Shown here piece by piece: positions 50,991 to 58,702 of a DNA stretch of 64,000 nt. Position numbers and translations under genes: made by a program. The stretch is from Mycobacterium sp. GA-1285 (GTDB lineage Bacteria; Actinomycetota; Actinomycetes; Mycobacteriales; Mycobacteriaceae), in contig NZ_LQIS01000034.1 in the NCBI RefSeq assembly GCF_001499905.1, positions 124,001 through 188,000 on the forward strand. Direction: 5' to 3'. Each line of letters begins with the position of its first letter. The first letter of the stretch is position 1. Under the pieces are notes generated by a model. The model had not been told where the DNA came from and searched no databases. It saw nothing but the letters and a program-made list of their open reading frames with translations.

Positions 50991-52618
50991 GCACACTGTT
51001 GGCCGTCGACTCCGCCGTCGGCAACCCGCTCGCCAATATCGGCATCTTCGGGTTGTTCGTGGCGGTGACGCTCTACATCGTGATCCGCGCGAGCAAGAAG
51101 AACGCCACCGCCGCCGAGTTCTTCACGGCGGGCCGCTCGTTCAGCGGCCCGCAGAACGGCGTCGCGATCTCCGGCGACTACCTGTCGGCGGCGAGTTTCC
51201 TCGGCATCGCGGGCGCCATTGCGGTCTACGGTTACGACGGGTTCCTCTACTCCATCGGCTTCCTGGTCGCGTGGCTGGTCGCATTGTTGTTGGTTGCCGA
51301 ATTGCTGCGCAACGCAGGCAAATTCACGATGGCCGACGTCCTGAGTTTCCGCCTCGAGCAACGTCCGGTGCGGTTGGCCGCGGCCACCACGACGCTGGTC
51401 GTCTGCCTGTTCTACCTGCTGGCGCAGATGGCCGGCGCGGGCGGCCTGGTCGCACTGTTGCTCAACGTCACCAGCGATCTCGGTCAGGCCGTCGTCATCG
51501 CCGTCGTCGGTGTACTGATGATCGTCTACGTGCTCATCGGCGGCATGAAGGGCACCACGTGGGTGCAGATCATCAAGGCCGTGCTGCTGATCGGCGGCGC
51601 GGGGCTGATGACGGTATGGGTGCTGACGAAGTTCGGCGCCAACATCTCCGAAATACTGGGCGCCGCACAGTCGGCGGTCTCGGGATCTGCCAACGAGGCC
51701 GTCGCCGGCCGCGATGTGCTGGCGCCCGGCGCGCAGTACGGGGCGTCGCTGACATCGCAGATCAACTTCATCTCGCTGGCCCTGGCGCTGGTGCTGGGCA
51801 CGGCGGGGCTGCCACACGTGCTGATGCGCTTCTACACCGTGCCGACCGCCAAGGAGGCGCGTCGTTCGGTGGTCTGGGCCATCGCGCTGATCGGCGCGTT
51901 CTACCTGTTCACCCTGGCGCTCGGATACGGCGCCGCGGCGCTCGTCGGCCCCGACACCATCCTGGCCGCTCCCGGCGGGCAGAACTCGGCGGCGCCGCTG
52001 TTGGCGTTTGAACTGGGCGGGGTGATCCTGCTGGGCGTCATCTCGGCGGTCGCGTTCGCGACGATCCTCGCGGTGGTCGCCGGGCTGACCATCACGGCGG
52101 CGACGTCGTTCGCGCACGACATCTACGCCAGCGTGCTCAAGAGCGACCGGGTCTCGGAGGACGAACAGGTGCGGGTATCGCGCATCACGGTCGTGGTGCT
52201 GGGTATCTTCGCCATCGGCCTGGGGGTCCTGGCCGCCGAGCAGAACATCGCATTCCTGGTCGCGCTGGCCTTCGCGGTGGCCGCCGCGGCCAACCTGCCG
52301 ACCATCCTGTACTCGCTGTACTGGCCGCGGTTCAACACCCGCGGCGCGTTGTGGAGCATGTACGGCGGCCTGATCTCGACCATCGTGTTGATCGTGTTCT
52401 CCCCCGCCGTATCGGGTTCGAAGACCGCAATGCTGCCCAGCGTCGACTTCGCTTGGTTCCCGCTGGCCAACCCCGGCATCGTGTCGATCCCGCTGGCCTT
52501 CGTACTCGGCGTCCTCGGCTCGCTGACCTCACCCGACCGGGGCGACCCGGACATCAACGCCGAGTTCGAGGTGCGCTCGCTGACCGGCGTCGGCGCCGAG
52601 AAGGCCGTCACACACTGA
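50987..52618 (+). CDS. Sodium:solute symporter for monocarboxylates (ActP/MctC-like)
   Basis: 543 residues, 13 membrane segments. SSS family with NGVAISGDYLSAASFLG (substrate/sodium region) near residue 60 and the family pattern PHVLMRFYTVPTAKEARRS near 280. The DUF485 gene ahead of it marks the acetate/pyruvate-uptake type (MctC of Corynebacterium, ActP of E. coli). Ends 11 bp before a long inverted repeat. Confidence 0.9.
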   Translation: MSTLLAVDSAVGNPLANIGIFGLFVAVTLYIVIRASKKNATAAEFFTAGRSFSGPQNGVAISGDYLSAASFLGIAGAIAVYGYDGFLYSIGFLVAWLVALLLVAELLRNAGKFTMADVLSFRLEQRPVRLAAATTTLVVCLFYLLAQMAGAGGLVALLLNVTSDLGQAVVIAVVGVLMIVYVLIGGMKGTTWVQIIKAVLLIGGAGLMTVWVLTKFGANISEILGAAQSAVSGSANEAVAGRDVLAPGAQYGASLTSQINFISLALALVLGTAGLPHVLMRFYTVPTAKEARRSVVWAIALIGAFYLFTLALGYGAAALVGPDTILAAPGGQNSAAPLLAFELGGVILLGVISAVAFATILAVVAGLTITAATSFAHDIYASVLKSDRVSEDEQVRVSRITVVVLGIFAIGLGVLAAEQNIAFLVALAFAVAAAANLPTILYSLYWPRFNTRGALWSMYGGLISTIVLIVFSPAVSGSKTAMLPSVDFAWFPLANPGIVSIPLAFVLGVLGSLTSPDRGDPDINAEFEVRSLTGVGAEKAVTH

Positions 52619-52629
52619 CTTCAACCCCG

Positions 52630-52686
52630 CGAAATTGCATTCCAGCAGGCAAAGTCCGAGTGACCGCCTGCTGGAATGCAATTTCG
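52630..52686. repeat. 21-bp perfect inverted repeat, 15-nt loop
   Basis: Arms 52630-52650 (begins CGAAATTGCATTCC) and 52666-52686, exactly complementary, 11 bp after the symporter stop and 22 bp before the MFS start. AT-richer than its surroundings. It could end the symporter transcript, but no T-tract follows, so function is open. Confidence 0.8.
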
Positions 52687-52708
52687 GCGCAGAAAGTTGC
52701 ACCGCGAC

Positions 52709-53905
52709 GTGTCTGAGGCTCCGACCCGCGCGGGCACGCGCCTGGCTTTCCCGCTGCTGGCGTACGCGTTCGCCGCCATCATGCTCGGCACCACGATGCC
52801 GACGCCGATGTACGCGCTCTACGGCGAGCAGCTGCAGTTCTCGGTGGTGACCACCACCGTCGTCTATGCGGCGTACGCGGGCGGGGTGCTGTTCGCACTG
52901 CTGGCGTTCGGGCGGTGGTCCGATGCGATCGGCAGGCGCCCGGTGCTGTTGGGCGGTGTGGTCGCGGCGTTGATCAGTGCCGGAGTGTTCCTGGCGGCCG
53001 ATTCGGTGCCGCTGCTGCTCGTCGGCCGCGTGTTCTCCGGACTGTCCGCGGGCGTCTTCACCGGGACGGCCACCGCCGCGGTCATCGAGGCCGCGCCACC
53101 TCACTGGCGTAGCCGGGCCGCCGCGGTCGCGACCGTCGCCAACATCGGCGGACTCGGGGCCGGTCCGATGGTGGCGGGTGTGCTCGTGCAGTACGCGCCG
53201 CACCCGCTGCACCTGAGCTTCATCGTGCACATCGTGCTGGCGGCACTGGCGGGCGTGGCGGTGCTGCTGGTGCCGGAGACCTCGCCGCGGTCCGGACGCA
53301 TCGCGCTGCAGCGTCTCGCGGTACCGCCCGAGGTGCGTTCGGTGTTCACGCTCGCCGCGATCGCGGGATTCGCGGGATTCGCCGTCACGGGACTGTTCGC
53401 CGCCGTCGCACCGTCCTTCGTGACCGAAATCGTCGGCATCGACAACCAGGCCGTCGCCGGGCTCATCGCCGGTTCGATCTTCGCCGCCTCGGCGCTTTCG
53501 CAAATCGCCACCAACACGATGCAGCCCCAGCGGGCGCTCGCCGTCGGCTGCGCAATCCTGGTTGTCGGGATGGCTGTTCTCGCAGTCGCGCTTGCGATTT
53601 CGTCGCTGATCGGGCTCATCGCGGCCGCCGTGGTGTCAGGCGCAGGCCAGGGCATGAGCTTCAGCCGCGGCTTGGCCGCCATCTCCGAACGCAGCCCCGC
53701 CGACCGACGCGCCGAGGTCAACTCGACCTATTTCGTCATCGGCTACGTGGCCATCTCGCTGCCCGTCGTCGGCGAGGGCCTGGCGGCCCAGCAGTGGGGA
53801 TTACGCACGGCCGGCGTGAGTTTCGCGGTGGCGGTGGCCGTGCTCTCGGGTCTGTGCCTGGCGGCGATCCTGGTGCGCGAAGCGCGGGCGTCCCGCGCCG
53901 GTTAG
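52709..53905 (+). CDS. MFS drug-efflux-type transporter
   Basis: 398 residues, 12 membrane helices. Major-facilitator motif A-like GRWSDAIGRRPVLL near residue 70 and motif C-like GGLGAGPMVAGVL near 150. The plan fits the DHA/CynX group; substrate unknown. The GTG at 52709 is preferred because the longer ATG at 52676 falls within the inverted repeat arm. Confidence 0.85.
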   Translation: MSEAPTRAGTRLAFPLLAYAFAAIMLGTTMPTPMYALYGEQLQFSVVTTTVVYAAYAGGVLFALLAFGRWSDAIGRRPVLLGGVVAALISAGVFLAADSVPLLLVGRVFSGLSAGVFTGTATAAVIEAAPPHWRSRAAAVATVANIGGLGAGPMVAGVLVQYAPHPLHLSFIVHIVLAALAGVAVLLVPETSPRSGRIALQRLAVPPEVRSVFTLAAIAGFAGFAVTGLFAAVAPSFVTEIVGIDNQAVAGLIAGSIFAASALSQIATNTMQPQRALAVGCAILVVGMAVLAVALAISSLIGLIAAAVVSGAGQGMSFSRGLAAISERSPADRRAEVNSTYFVIGYVAISLPVVGEGLAAQQWGLRTAGVSFAVAVAVLSGLCLAAILVREARASRAG

Positions 53906-53909
53906 CTGG

Positions 53910-53952
53910 CCGAACTCCTCAACGCGGCTCGTACCTCGCCGCTTGATCGTCG
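53910..53952. repeat. Dispersed 43-bp repeat, copy at a convergent gene end
   Basis: CCGAACTCCTCAACGCGGCT... through GCTTGATCGTCG, 38-40 of 43 positions shared with 56854-56896 and related to the units at 11.46 kb. It lies between the MFS stop and the DUF5302 stop. Confidence 0.8.
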
Positions 53953-53963
53953 TCCCGCCGGAG

Positions 53964-54131
53964 TTAGCCGCTCTTGCGGCGGAACTCCCGGCGATGCTCG
54001 ACCGGGCCGTGTGCCCGCGGCTGCTTGGCTCCGCCATCCTTGTGATCGCCTCCGCCGGCCATCCTGGTCTTCTTGCGCTCCAGCGCCTCCCGGAACTTGC
54101 GTTTGGTGTCGTCTTCCGGTGTCTCAGCCAT
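53964..54131 (-). CDS. DUF5302 small protein
   Basis: 55 residues: MAETPEDDTKRKFREALERK at the start, HKDGGAKQPRAHGPVEHRRE then FRRKSG at the end. This is the DUF5302 family of small basic actinobacterial proteins, unknown function. The ATG at 54131 is used; an upstream extension adds 14 unsupported residues. It lies 16 bp downstream of the F420-type oxidoreductase stop, same strand. Confidence 0.85.
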   Translation of the reverse strand: MAETPEDDTKRKFREALERKKTRMAGGGDHKDGGAKQPRAHGPVEHRREFRRKSG

Positions 54132-54147
54132 GCTCGGCAGCCTAGCC

Positions 54148-54591
54148 TCAACGCCTGCCCGGCGGCATCCCATATACGTGGCTGATCGGCAGCGTCATCA
54201 CCACCCGGCGGTCCTCGACCATCGCGCGCCGGTAGTCGTCCCAGTCGGGATGTTCGCCGGTGATGTTGCGGTACAACGCGATCAAGGCCTCGACGGTGTC
54301 GTCGTCCGCAGAGGCGGCCGGAGGCGTGAGTATCGCGTCGCCCTCGGCGACCGCGTATGACCAGCCGTCGTCCGAGCTGACGTGAAGCGATGCGCGTGGG
54401 TCACGCCGCAGGTTGCGGGTCTTGGCCCGCGGCTCGGTGATCGACACCTCGATGGTCAACGCGCGCGAGTCGAAGTAGTAGGACACATTCGACAGTTGGG
54501 GGCGACCGTCGCGTTTGATGGTCGCCAGGACGCCCAGCGAGTTTCCGCCGATCAAGGCGAGCAGCTTGTCGTCGAACACGTGGCGTCCCAT
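54148..54591 (-). CDS. PPOX-type F420-dependent flavin/deazaflavin protein (Rv1155-like)
   Basis: 147 residues, same length as Rv1155. Split-barrel flavoprotein: GVLATIKRDGRPQLSNVSYY at residues 20-40, KTRNLRRDPRASLHVSSDDG near 60-80, and a C-terminal ISHVYGMPPGRR. Members bind F420 or FMN; Rv1155 binds F420. Coenzyme supply fits with fbiC in this window. ATG at 54591 with leaderless -10 TAGGCT at 54598-54603. Confidence 0.9.
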   Translation of the reverse strand: MGRHVFDDKLLALIGGNSLGVLATIKRDGRPQLSNVSYYFDSRALTIEVSITEPRAKTRNLRRDPRASLHVSSDDGWSYAVAEGDAILTPPAASADDDTVEALIALYRNITGEHPDWDDYRRAMVEDRRVVMTLPISHVYGMPPGRR

Positions 54592-54597
54592 GCCAAG

Positions 54598-54603
54598 AGC
54601 CTA
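54598..54603 (-). promoter_or_regulatory. -10 element of the F420-type oxidoreductase gene (leaderless)
   Basis: TAGGCT on the minus strand, then CTTGGC (6 nt), then ATG. Confidence 0.5.
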
Positions 54604-54609
54604 CGTCTC

Positions 54610-54615
54610 TACCAT
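54610..54615 (+). promoter_or_regulatory. -10 element of the first methyltransferase gene (leaderless)
   Basis: TACCAT followed by 6 nt and the GTG at 54622. Only 6 bp separate it from the divergent oxidoreductase -10. Confidence 0.5.
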
Positions 54616-54621
54616 CGAGAT

Positions 54622-55458
54622 GTGACCGCTCCCGCACCCCGAATCGACGGCAACGTGCTCGAAGGCGTATCCGAGACCGCACTGTGGACGCTGTACTTCC
54701 GCGCCAGCGAGGCCAAGCGATCCGACGGCGTGCTCCGCGACCCGTGGGCAATCACGGTGTTCGACGCGATCGACTACGACTACCGCAAGTTCGGCAAACC
54801 CAACCAGTCGCACGCCATCCGCGCCGTCGCCTTCGACACCGCGACTCGCGACTATCTGACCACGCATCCGAAGGCATCGGTGGTCGCCCTCGCCGAAGGC
54901 CTGCAGACCAGTTTCTGGCGACTGCAGAGGCAGGGCGTCGTCGACGAATCGACCTGGTACTCAGTCGATCTCCCACCCGTCATGGCCCTACGGCAACAGC
55001 TGATGCCGGACGACGACCGCATCGTCGCGCTGGTGCAGTCGGCGCTGGACCGAAGCTGGATGGACCGCGTCGACACGTCGAACGGTGTCTTCATCACAGC
55101 CGAGGGCCTGCTGATGTATCTCGATCCCGACGACGCGCTGTGCCTGATCCGCGACTGCGCGGACCGCTTTCCCGGCGGCGCGATGATGTTCGACTCCGTG
55201 CCGCCGTGGTTCAGCCGGCGCACGATGCGCGGCAAACTGAAGCTCTCCGACCGCTACGCCACCCCACCGATGCCTTTCGCGCTGACCCCCGACGAGGCTG
55301 TCCAATTGGCCGGGCGCATCCCCGGTGTGCGCGCCGCACACGACCTCGCGATGCCACAGGGACGTGGGCTGTACAACGTGCTGGCCTCACCGATGTGGGA
55401 CCGCGTCGGATTCCTGCGCAGGGGTCGGCCCAGCCATACCCTGCTGGAGTTCGGCTGA
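54622..55458 (+). CDS. omt: SAM-dependent methyltransferase, PPM1/LCMT family (Omt, Rv1153c-like)
   Basis: 278 residues (Rv1153c is 276). Motifs: GVSETALWTLYFRASEAKR near residue 10, VVALAEGLQTSFWRL (SAM-binding motif, with the E-G of LCMT families) near 88, and FITAEGLLMYLDP near 150. Family members methylate carboxyl groups or polyketide products; the acceptor is unknown. Its stop overlaps the next gene's ATG. GTG start supported by the leaderless -10 at 54610. Confidence 0.88.
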   Translation: MTAPAPRIDGNVLEGVSETALWTLYFRASEAKRSDGVLRDPWAITVFDAIDYDYRKFGKPNQSHAIRAVAFDTATRDYLTTHPKASVVALAEGLQTSFWRLQRQGVVDESTWYSVDLPPVMALRQQLMPDDDRIVALVQSALDRSWMDRVDTSNGVFITAEGLLMYLDPDDALCLIRDCADRFPGGAMMFDSVPPWFSRRTMRGKLKLSDRYATPPMPFALTPDEAVQLAGRIPGVRAAHDLAMPQGRGLYNVLASPMWDRVGFLRRGRPSHTLLEFG

Positions 55459-55982
55459 TGACGCGCTATGCCGCCTTCCTGCGCGGGGTCAACGTCGGTG
55501 GCGTCAACCTCAAGATGGCCGACGTCGCGAAGGCCTTCGAGCAAGCCGGATTCCGTTCGGTGCGAACGATTCTCGCCAGCGGAAACATTCTGTTCGAAAG
55601 CGGGTCGGGAGTCGACGCGGTCCGGACGAAGGCCGAGAAAGCACTGCGGGACACCTTCGGATACGGCGCCTGGGTGTTGGCTTACCCGATCGACACCGTC
55701 GCGGCGATCTCGCGCGCCTACCCCTTCGAGCGGGAGGTACCTGGCCACCATTCGTATGTGACGTTCGTGACCGACGGACAGGTGCTCGACGAGCTCGCCG
55801 GCCTGGCCGAGCAGGCCGCCCCCGAGGAGAAGATCGAGCGTGGCGAGGGCGTCATCTACTGGCAGGTGCCCAAGGCCGCAACGCTGCAGAGCACCATCGG
55901 CAAGACCATGGGTAAGAAACGCTACAAGTCGTCGACCACCACCAGGAACCTGCGAACGCTGGACAAGGTCTGCGCTAGGTAG
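55458..55982 (+). CDS. DUF1697 domain protein
   Basis: 174 residues. RYAAFLRGVNVGGVNLKMAD at the N-terminus, LASGNILFES near residue 40 and TIGKTMGKKRYKSSTTTRNL near 150 are the DUF1697 pattern. Function unknown. ATG at 55458 overlaps the methyltransferase stop (TGATG), so coupled. Its own stop codon TAG doubles as the start of a TAGATT -10 for the next gene. Confidence 0.85.
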   Translation: MTRYAAFLRGVNVGGVNLKMADVAKAFEQAGFRSVRTILASGNILFESGSGVDAVRTKAEKALRDTFGYGAWVLAYPIDTVAAISRAYPFEREVPGHHSYVTFVTDGQVLDELAGLAEQAAPEEKIERGEGVIYWQVPKAATLQSTIGKTMGKKRYKSSTTTRNLRTLDKVCAR

Positions 55983-55985
55983 ATT
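55980..55985 (+). promoter_or_regulatory. -10 element of the second methyltransferase gene (leaderless)
   Basis: TAGATT overlaps the DUF1697 stop codon and is 7 nt before the GTG at 55993. Confidence 0.45.
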
Positions 55986-55992
55986 CGAGCGG

Positions 55993-56844
55993 GTGAGTTC
56001 CGAACCGAGCGCTTCGTCCGCCAAGGCCGACGCCACCATGCTGACCGGTGTCTCCGAGACCGCACTGATGACGCTGAACGTGCGGGCCACGGAGGCCCGT
56101 CGACCGGACGGACTGATCGACGACCCCATGGCGATACGGCTCGCCGACTCGATCGACTTCGACTTCTCCAAATTCGGCCTGTCGCGCCGCCAGGACATGG
56201 CGCTGCGGGCCCTGGCTTTCGACCGCGAGACGCGGCGCTACCTCGGCGATCATCCGCGCGCCACGGTCGTGGCCCTCGCCGAGGGACTCCAGACCAGCTT
56301 CTATCGCCTCGACGCCGCCGATGTAGGCCACGAATTCCAGTGGCTCACCGTCGATCTGCCGCCGGTCGTCGAGCTGCGCCGCCGTCTGCTGCCCGCATCG
56401 GACCGGGTGCACATGCTTGCCCAGTCGGCGCTGGACTACACCTGGATGGATCACGTCGACACCGAAAACGGCGTGTTTGTCACCGCCGAAGGTCTACTGA
56501 TGTACCTGCAGCCCGAGGAGGCACTCGGCTTGATCGGCCAGTGCGCGGCTCGCTTCCCCGGCGGCCGGATGATGTTCGAGTTGCCGCCGGCCTGGTTCGC
56601 CCGGTTGATCAGCCGGGGCCTGTTGCGCCCCTCGTTGAGCTACCGCGTCCCGCCCATGCCGTTTTTCATGACGCCCTCGCAGGTCGCCAACCTCGTCAAC
56701 GAGATCCCCGGAATACGCGCGGTCCACGACGTGGCGTTGCCGCCGGGGCGCGGCAAGGTGCTCAACGCGCTGCTGTGGGGGGCTCAGCGACTCCCGTGGC
56801 TCGACTCCGTGCGGCCGGTCTTCACCCTGCTCGAATTCGGCTGA
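55993..56844 (+). CDS. SAM-dependent methyltransferase, PPM1/LCMT family (second copy)
   Basis: 283 residues, clearly related to the upstream methyltransferase: GVSETALMTLNVRATEARR near residue 19, VVALAEGLQTSFYRL near 95, VFVTAEGLLMYLQP near 160, and the same ending TLLEFG. Divergence is large enough that both copies are probably old and functional. The GTG at 55993 has a leaderless -10 upstream. The stop at 56842-56844 lies in the first 23 bp of a tandem duplication. Confidence 0.87.
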   Translation: MSSEPSASSAKADATMLTGVSETALMTLNVRATEARRPDGLIDDPMAIRLADSIDFDFSKFGLSRRQDMALRALAFDRETRRYLGDHPRATVVALAEGLQTSFYRLDAADVGHEFQWLTVDLPPVVELRRRLLPASDRVHMLAQSALDYTWMDHVDTENGVFVTAEGLLMYLQPEEALGLIGQCAARFPGGRMMFELPPAWFARLISRGLLRPSLSYRVPPMPFFMTPSQVANLVNEIPGIRAVHDVALPPGRGKVLNALLWGAQRLPWLDSVRPVFTLLEFG

Positions 56845-56920
56845 CCACAAAGGCCGAACTCCTCAACGCGGCTCGTTCCTCGCCGCTCGATCGTCGCTCG
56901 GCTGACCACAAAGGCCGAAC
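56837..56920. repeat. 61-bp tandem duplication containing the dispersed repeat
   Basis: The 23-bp string TCGGCTGACCACAAAGGCCG.. at 56837-56859 recurs at 56898-56920, a 61-bp period. The 43-bp dispersed element (56854-56896) lies between. It spans the methyltransferase stop and the GntR 3' end. Confidence 0.85.
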
Positions 56921-57276
56921 GCCGCTTCCACATAGCGCAGCGCGTCGTCCATGCCGACACCGAGCGCCGTGGCCGCCGACACGAACGTGTTCGCCGCCGT
57001 GGCCATCGCAGCGTCCACGGGATCCGCATGAGCAACGAATGTGCCGAAACGGCCGCGGGTTTCGACGACTCCCGCCGACTCCAACTCGCGGTAAGCACGG
57101 GCCACGGTGTTCACGGCGAGGCCGAGCCGGCCCGCCAACTCGCGCACCGTCGGAAGCCGGGTTCCCGGCGGGAGTCTGCCGTCGCGCACACCGTCGATGA
57201 CCTGCGTCCTGAGCTGGTCGAACAATGCCCCCGACGAGCGATGGTCGATGCGTACCCAATCCCCCAACTCGGCCAC
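56863..57276 (-). CDS. GntR-family (YtrA-type) regulator
   Basis: 137 residues. An N-terminal GntR winged helix (VIDGVRDGRLPPGTRLPTVR then ELAGRLGLAVNTVARAYREL, residues 23-65) and a short C-terminal region, as in YtrA-type GntR proteins and Rv1152. The last ~17 residues (GQPSDDRAARNEPR) and the stop are encoded by the dispersed repeat. The GTG at 57276 is chosen over the ATG at 57312: GATACT (57283-57288) is 6 nt before it, and the M. tuberculosis protein starts at this point. Divergent from the sirtuin. Confidence 0.85.
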   Translation of the reverse strand: MAELGDWVRIDHRSSGALFDQLRTQVIDGVRDGRLPPGTRLPTVRELAGRLGLAVNTVARAYRELESAGVVETRGRFGTFVAHADPVDAAMATAANTFVSAATALGVGMDDALRYVEAAFGLCGQPSDDRAARNEPR

Positions 57277-57300
57277 GTGCTCAGTATCGCCCACAACGGC

Positions 57301-57306
57301 TAGTTT
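57301..57306 (+). promoter_or_regulatory. -10 element of the sirtuin gene (leaderless)
   Basis: TAGTTT followed by 6 nt and the GTG at 57313. Confidence 0.5.
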
Positions 57307-57312
57307 GGTCAT

Positions 57313-58026
57313 GTGCAGGTAACGGTCCTCAGCGGTGCTGGAATCTCGGCCGAGAGCGGGGTGCCGACGTTCCGCGATGCCGAAACCGGTCTGTGGGCGA
57401 AGGTCGACCCGTATGAGATCTCCAGCTCGGAAGGGTGGCGGGCGCACCCGGAGAAGGTGTGGGCGTGGTATCTGTGGCGCCACTACATGATGAGCGCGGT
57501 GCAGCCCAACGACGGCCACCGGGCGGTCGCCGCCTGGCAGGACTTCGCCGACGTGCATGTCGTCACGCAGAACGTCGACGACCTGCACGAGCGTGCGGGC
57601 AGCAAGAAGGTCTACCACGTCCATGGAAGCCTGTTCGAGTTCCGCTGCGACCGGTGCCAGGGTGTGTATTCCGGTGAGCTACCGGCCATGCCCGAACCGG
57701 TGGAGACGGTCGACCCGCCGCGGTGCGTGTGTGGTGGCCTCATCAGGCCCAACGTGGTCTGGTTCGGTGAGGCGCTGCCCGAGGACGCGTGGCAGCGGTC
57801 GGTCGAGGCGGTCAGCGGCGCCGATTTGGTGATCGTCGTCGGCACCTCGTCGATCGTCTATCCCGCGGCGGGCCTTCCCGAGATCGCACTGGCCAACGGC
57901 ACCCCGGTCATCGAGGTCAACCCGGAACGCACACCGCTGTCCGATTCCGCGACCGCGTCGCTGCGCGAAACGGCGGCCAGCGCGCTGCCGAACCTGCTGC
58001 AGCGGCTCCCGGCCCTGCTCAATTAG
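57313..58026 (+). CDS. cobB: NAD-dependent protein deacylase (sirtuin, CobB)
   Basis: 237 residues, the same as Rv1151c. Removes acetyl or acyl groups from lysines using NAD. Motifs: LSGAGISAESGVPTFRD (Rossmann), TQNVDDLHERAG with catalytic His later in VYHVHGSLFEFRC, and two Cys pairs for zinc (CDRC and CVCG). The Tyr/Arg desuccinylase pair WAKVDPYEISS...YLWR suggests class III (CobB/SIRT5-like). GTG start with leaderless -10. Confidence 0.95.
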   Translation: MQVTVLSGAGISAESGVPTFRDAETGLWAKVDPYEISSSEGWRAHPEKVWAWYLWRHYMMSAVQPNDGHRAVAAWQDFADVHVVTQNVDDLHERAGSKKVYHVHGSLFEFRCDRCQGVYSGELPAMPEPVETVDPPRCVCGGLIRPNVVWFGEALPEDAWQRSVEAVSGADLVIVVGTSSIVYPAAGLPEIALANGTPVIEVNPERTPLSDSATASLRETAASALPNLLQRLPALLN

Positions 58027-58027
58027 C

Positions 58028-58065
58028 GATTTGTTGCGCTCACCGCTCCTGAACGCACACAAATC
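58028..58065. terminator. Possible bidirectional hairpin between sirtuin and methyltransferase
   Basis: GATTTGT (58028-58034) and ACAAATC (58059-58065) with a nearby GCG/CGC extension form an imperfect hairpin just after the sirtuin stop and overlapping the last base pairs of the convergent methyltransferase. No T-tract. Confidence 0.4.
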
Positions 58066-58702
58066 ACGAAGGCTTGACCGCGCGGCCGATCGCGAACTCG
58101 GCGACGGGCAGCGGGACCCAGCGCGGCATCGTCCACTCGCGCCGTGAACCCGCGACCTCGAAACCCGCGCCCGCGATGCTGTGTTCGGTGTGGCGGTGGG
58201 TGTGACAGTTGCCGAGCAGACGTGGCCACACCGTCGCGTCGGCGATCCTCTGCAACCGCCCGCGTCCGCCGTCACTGGCGATGTGCTCGAGATAGCGTAG
58301 TTCACCGCCCGGCTGCATCAATGAAAGTAACTGCTGCAGAACGGTATCCGGATCGTCGATCGAGCACAGCACCAGCGAGCAGACGACGGCGTCGAACGGC
58401 TCGTCGCCCGCGGCCACGAACTGCTCCACCGTGTCGGTGCTGACCGTGACAGGTACTCGGGCGACGGCCGCGGCTCGCTGCGCCTGTTCGGCGAGACGGC
58501 GTTCGGGTTCGACGGCCACCACCTCGCTCACGGTGTCGGGATAGAACTCGAAGTTCGTCCCGGTTCCCGCACCGACCTCCAGAACCCGTCCCGACAACCC
58601 GGCGAGGTTCTCCCGGCGAAGTTTCCGGATGGCGTCGGTCTCGTTGGTGGACATCACCGTCCACAATCGGGCGAAGAACGGGTTATCGACCGTGTCGGGC
58701 AT
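58064..58702 (-). CDS. Class I SAM-dependent methyltransferase (Rv1147-like)
   Basis: 212 residues. SAM motif VLEVGAGTGTNFEFYP near residue 40, then VAVEPERRLAEQAQ and FDAVVCSLVLCSIDD, then LQPGGELRYLEHI-type motif III. Size and place match Rv1147 beside mmpL13 in M. tuberculosis. Substrate unknown; a phospholipid or quinone methylation is possible. Its start overlaps the TetR gene by 20 bp: last gene of the mmpL13-tetR unit. Confidence 0.85.
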   Translation of the reverse strand: MPDTVDNPFFARLWTVMSTNETDAIRKLRRENLAGLSGRVLEVGAGTGTNFEFYPDTVSEVVAVEPERRLAEQAQRAAAVARVPVTVSTDTVEQFVAAGDEPFDAVVCSLVLCSIDDPDTVLQQLLSLMQPGGELRYLEHIASDGGRGRLQRIADATVWPRLLGNCHTHRHTEHSIAGAGFEVAGSRREWTMPRWVPLPVAEFAIGRAVKPS

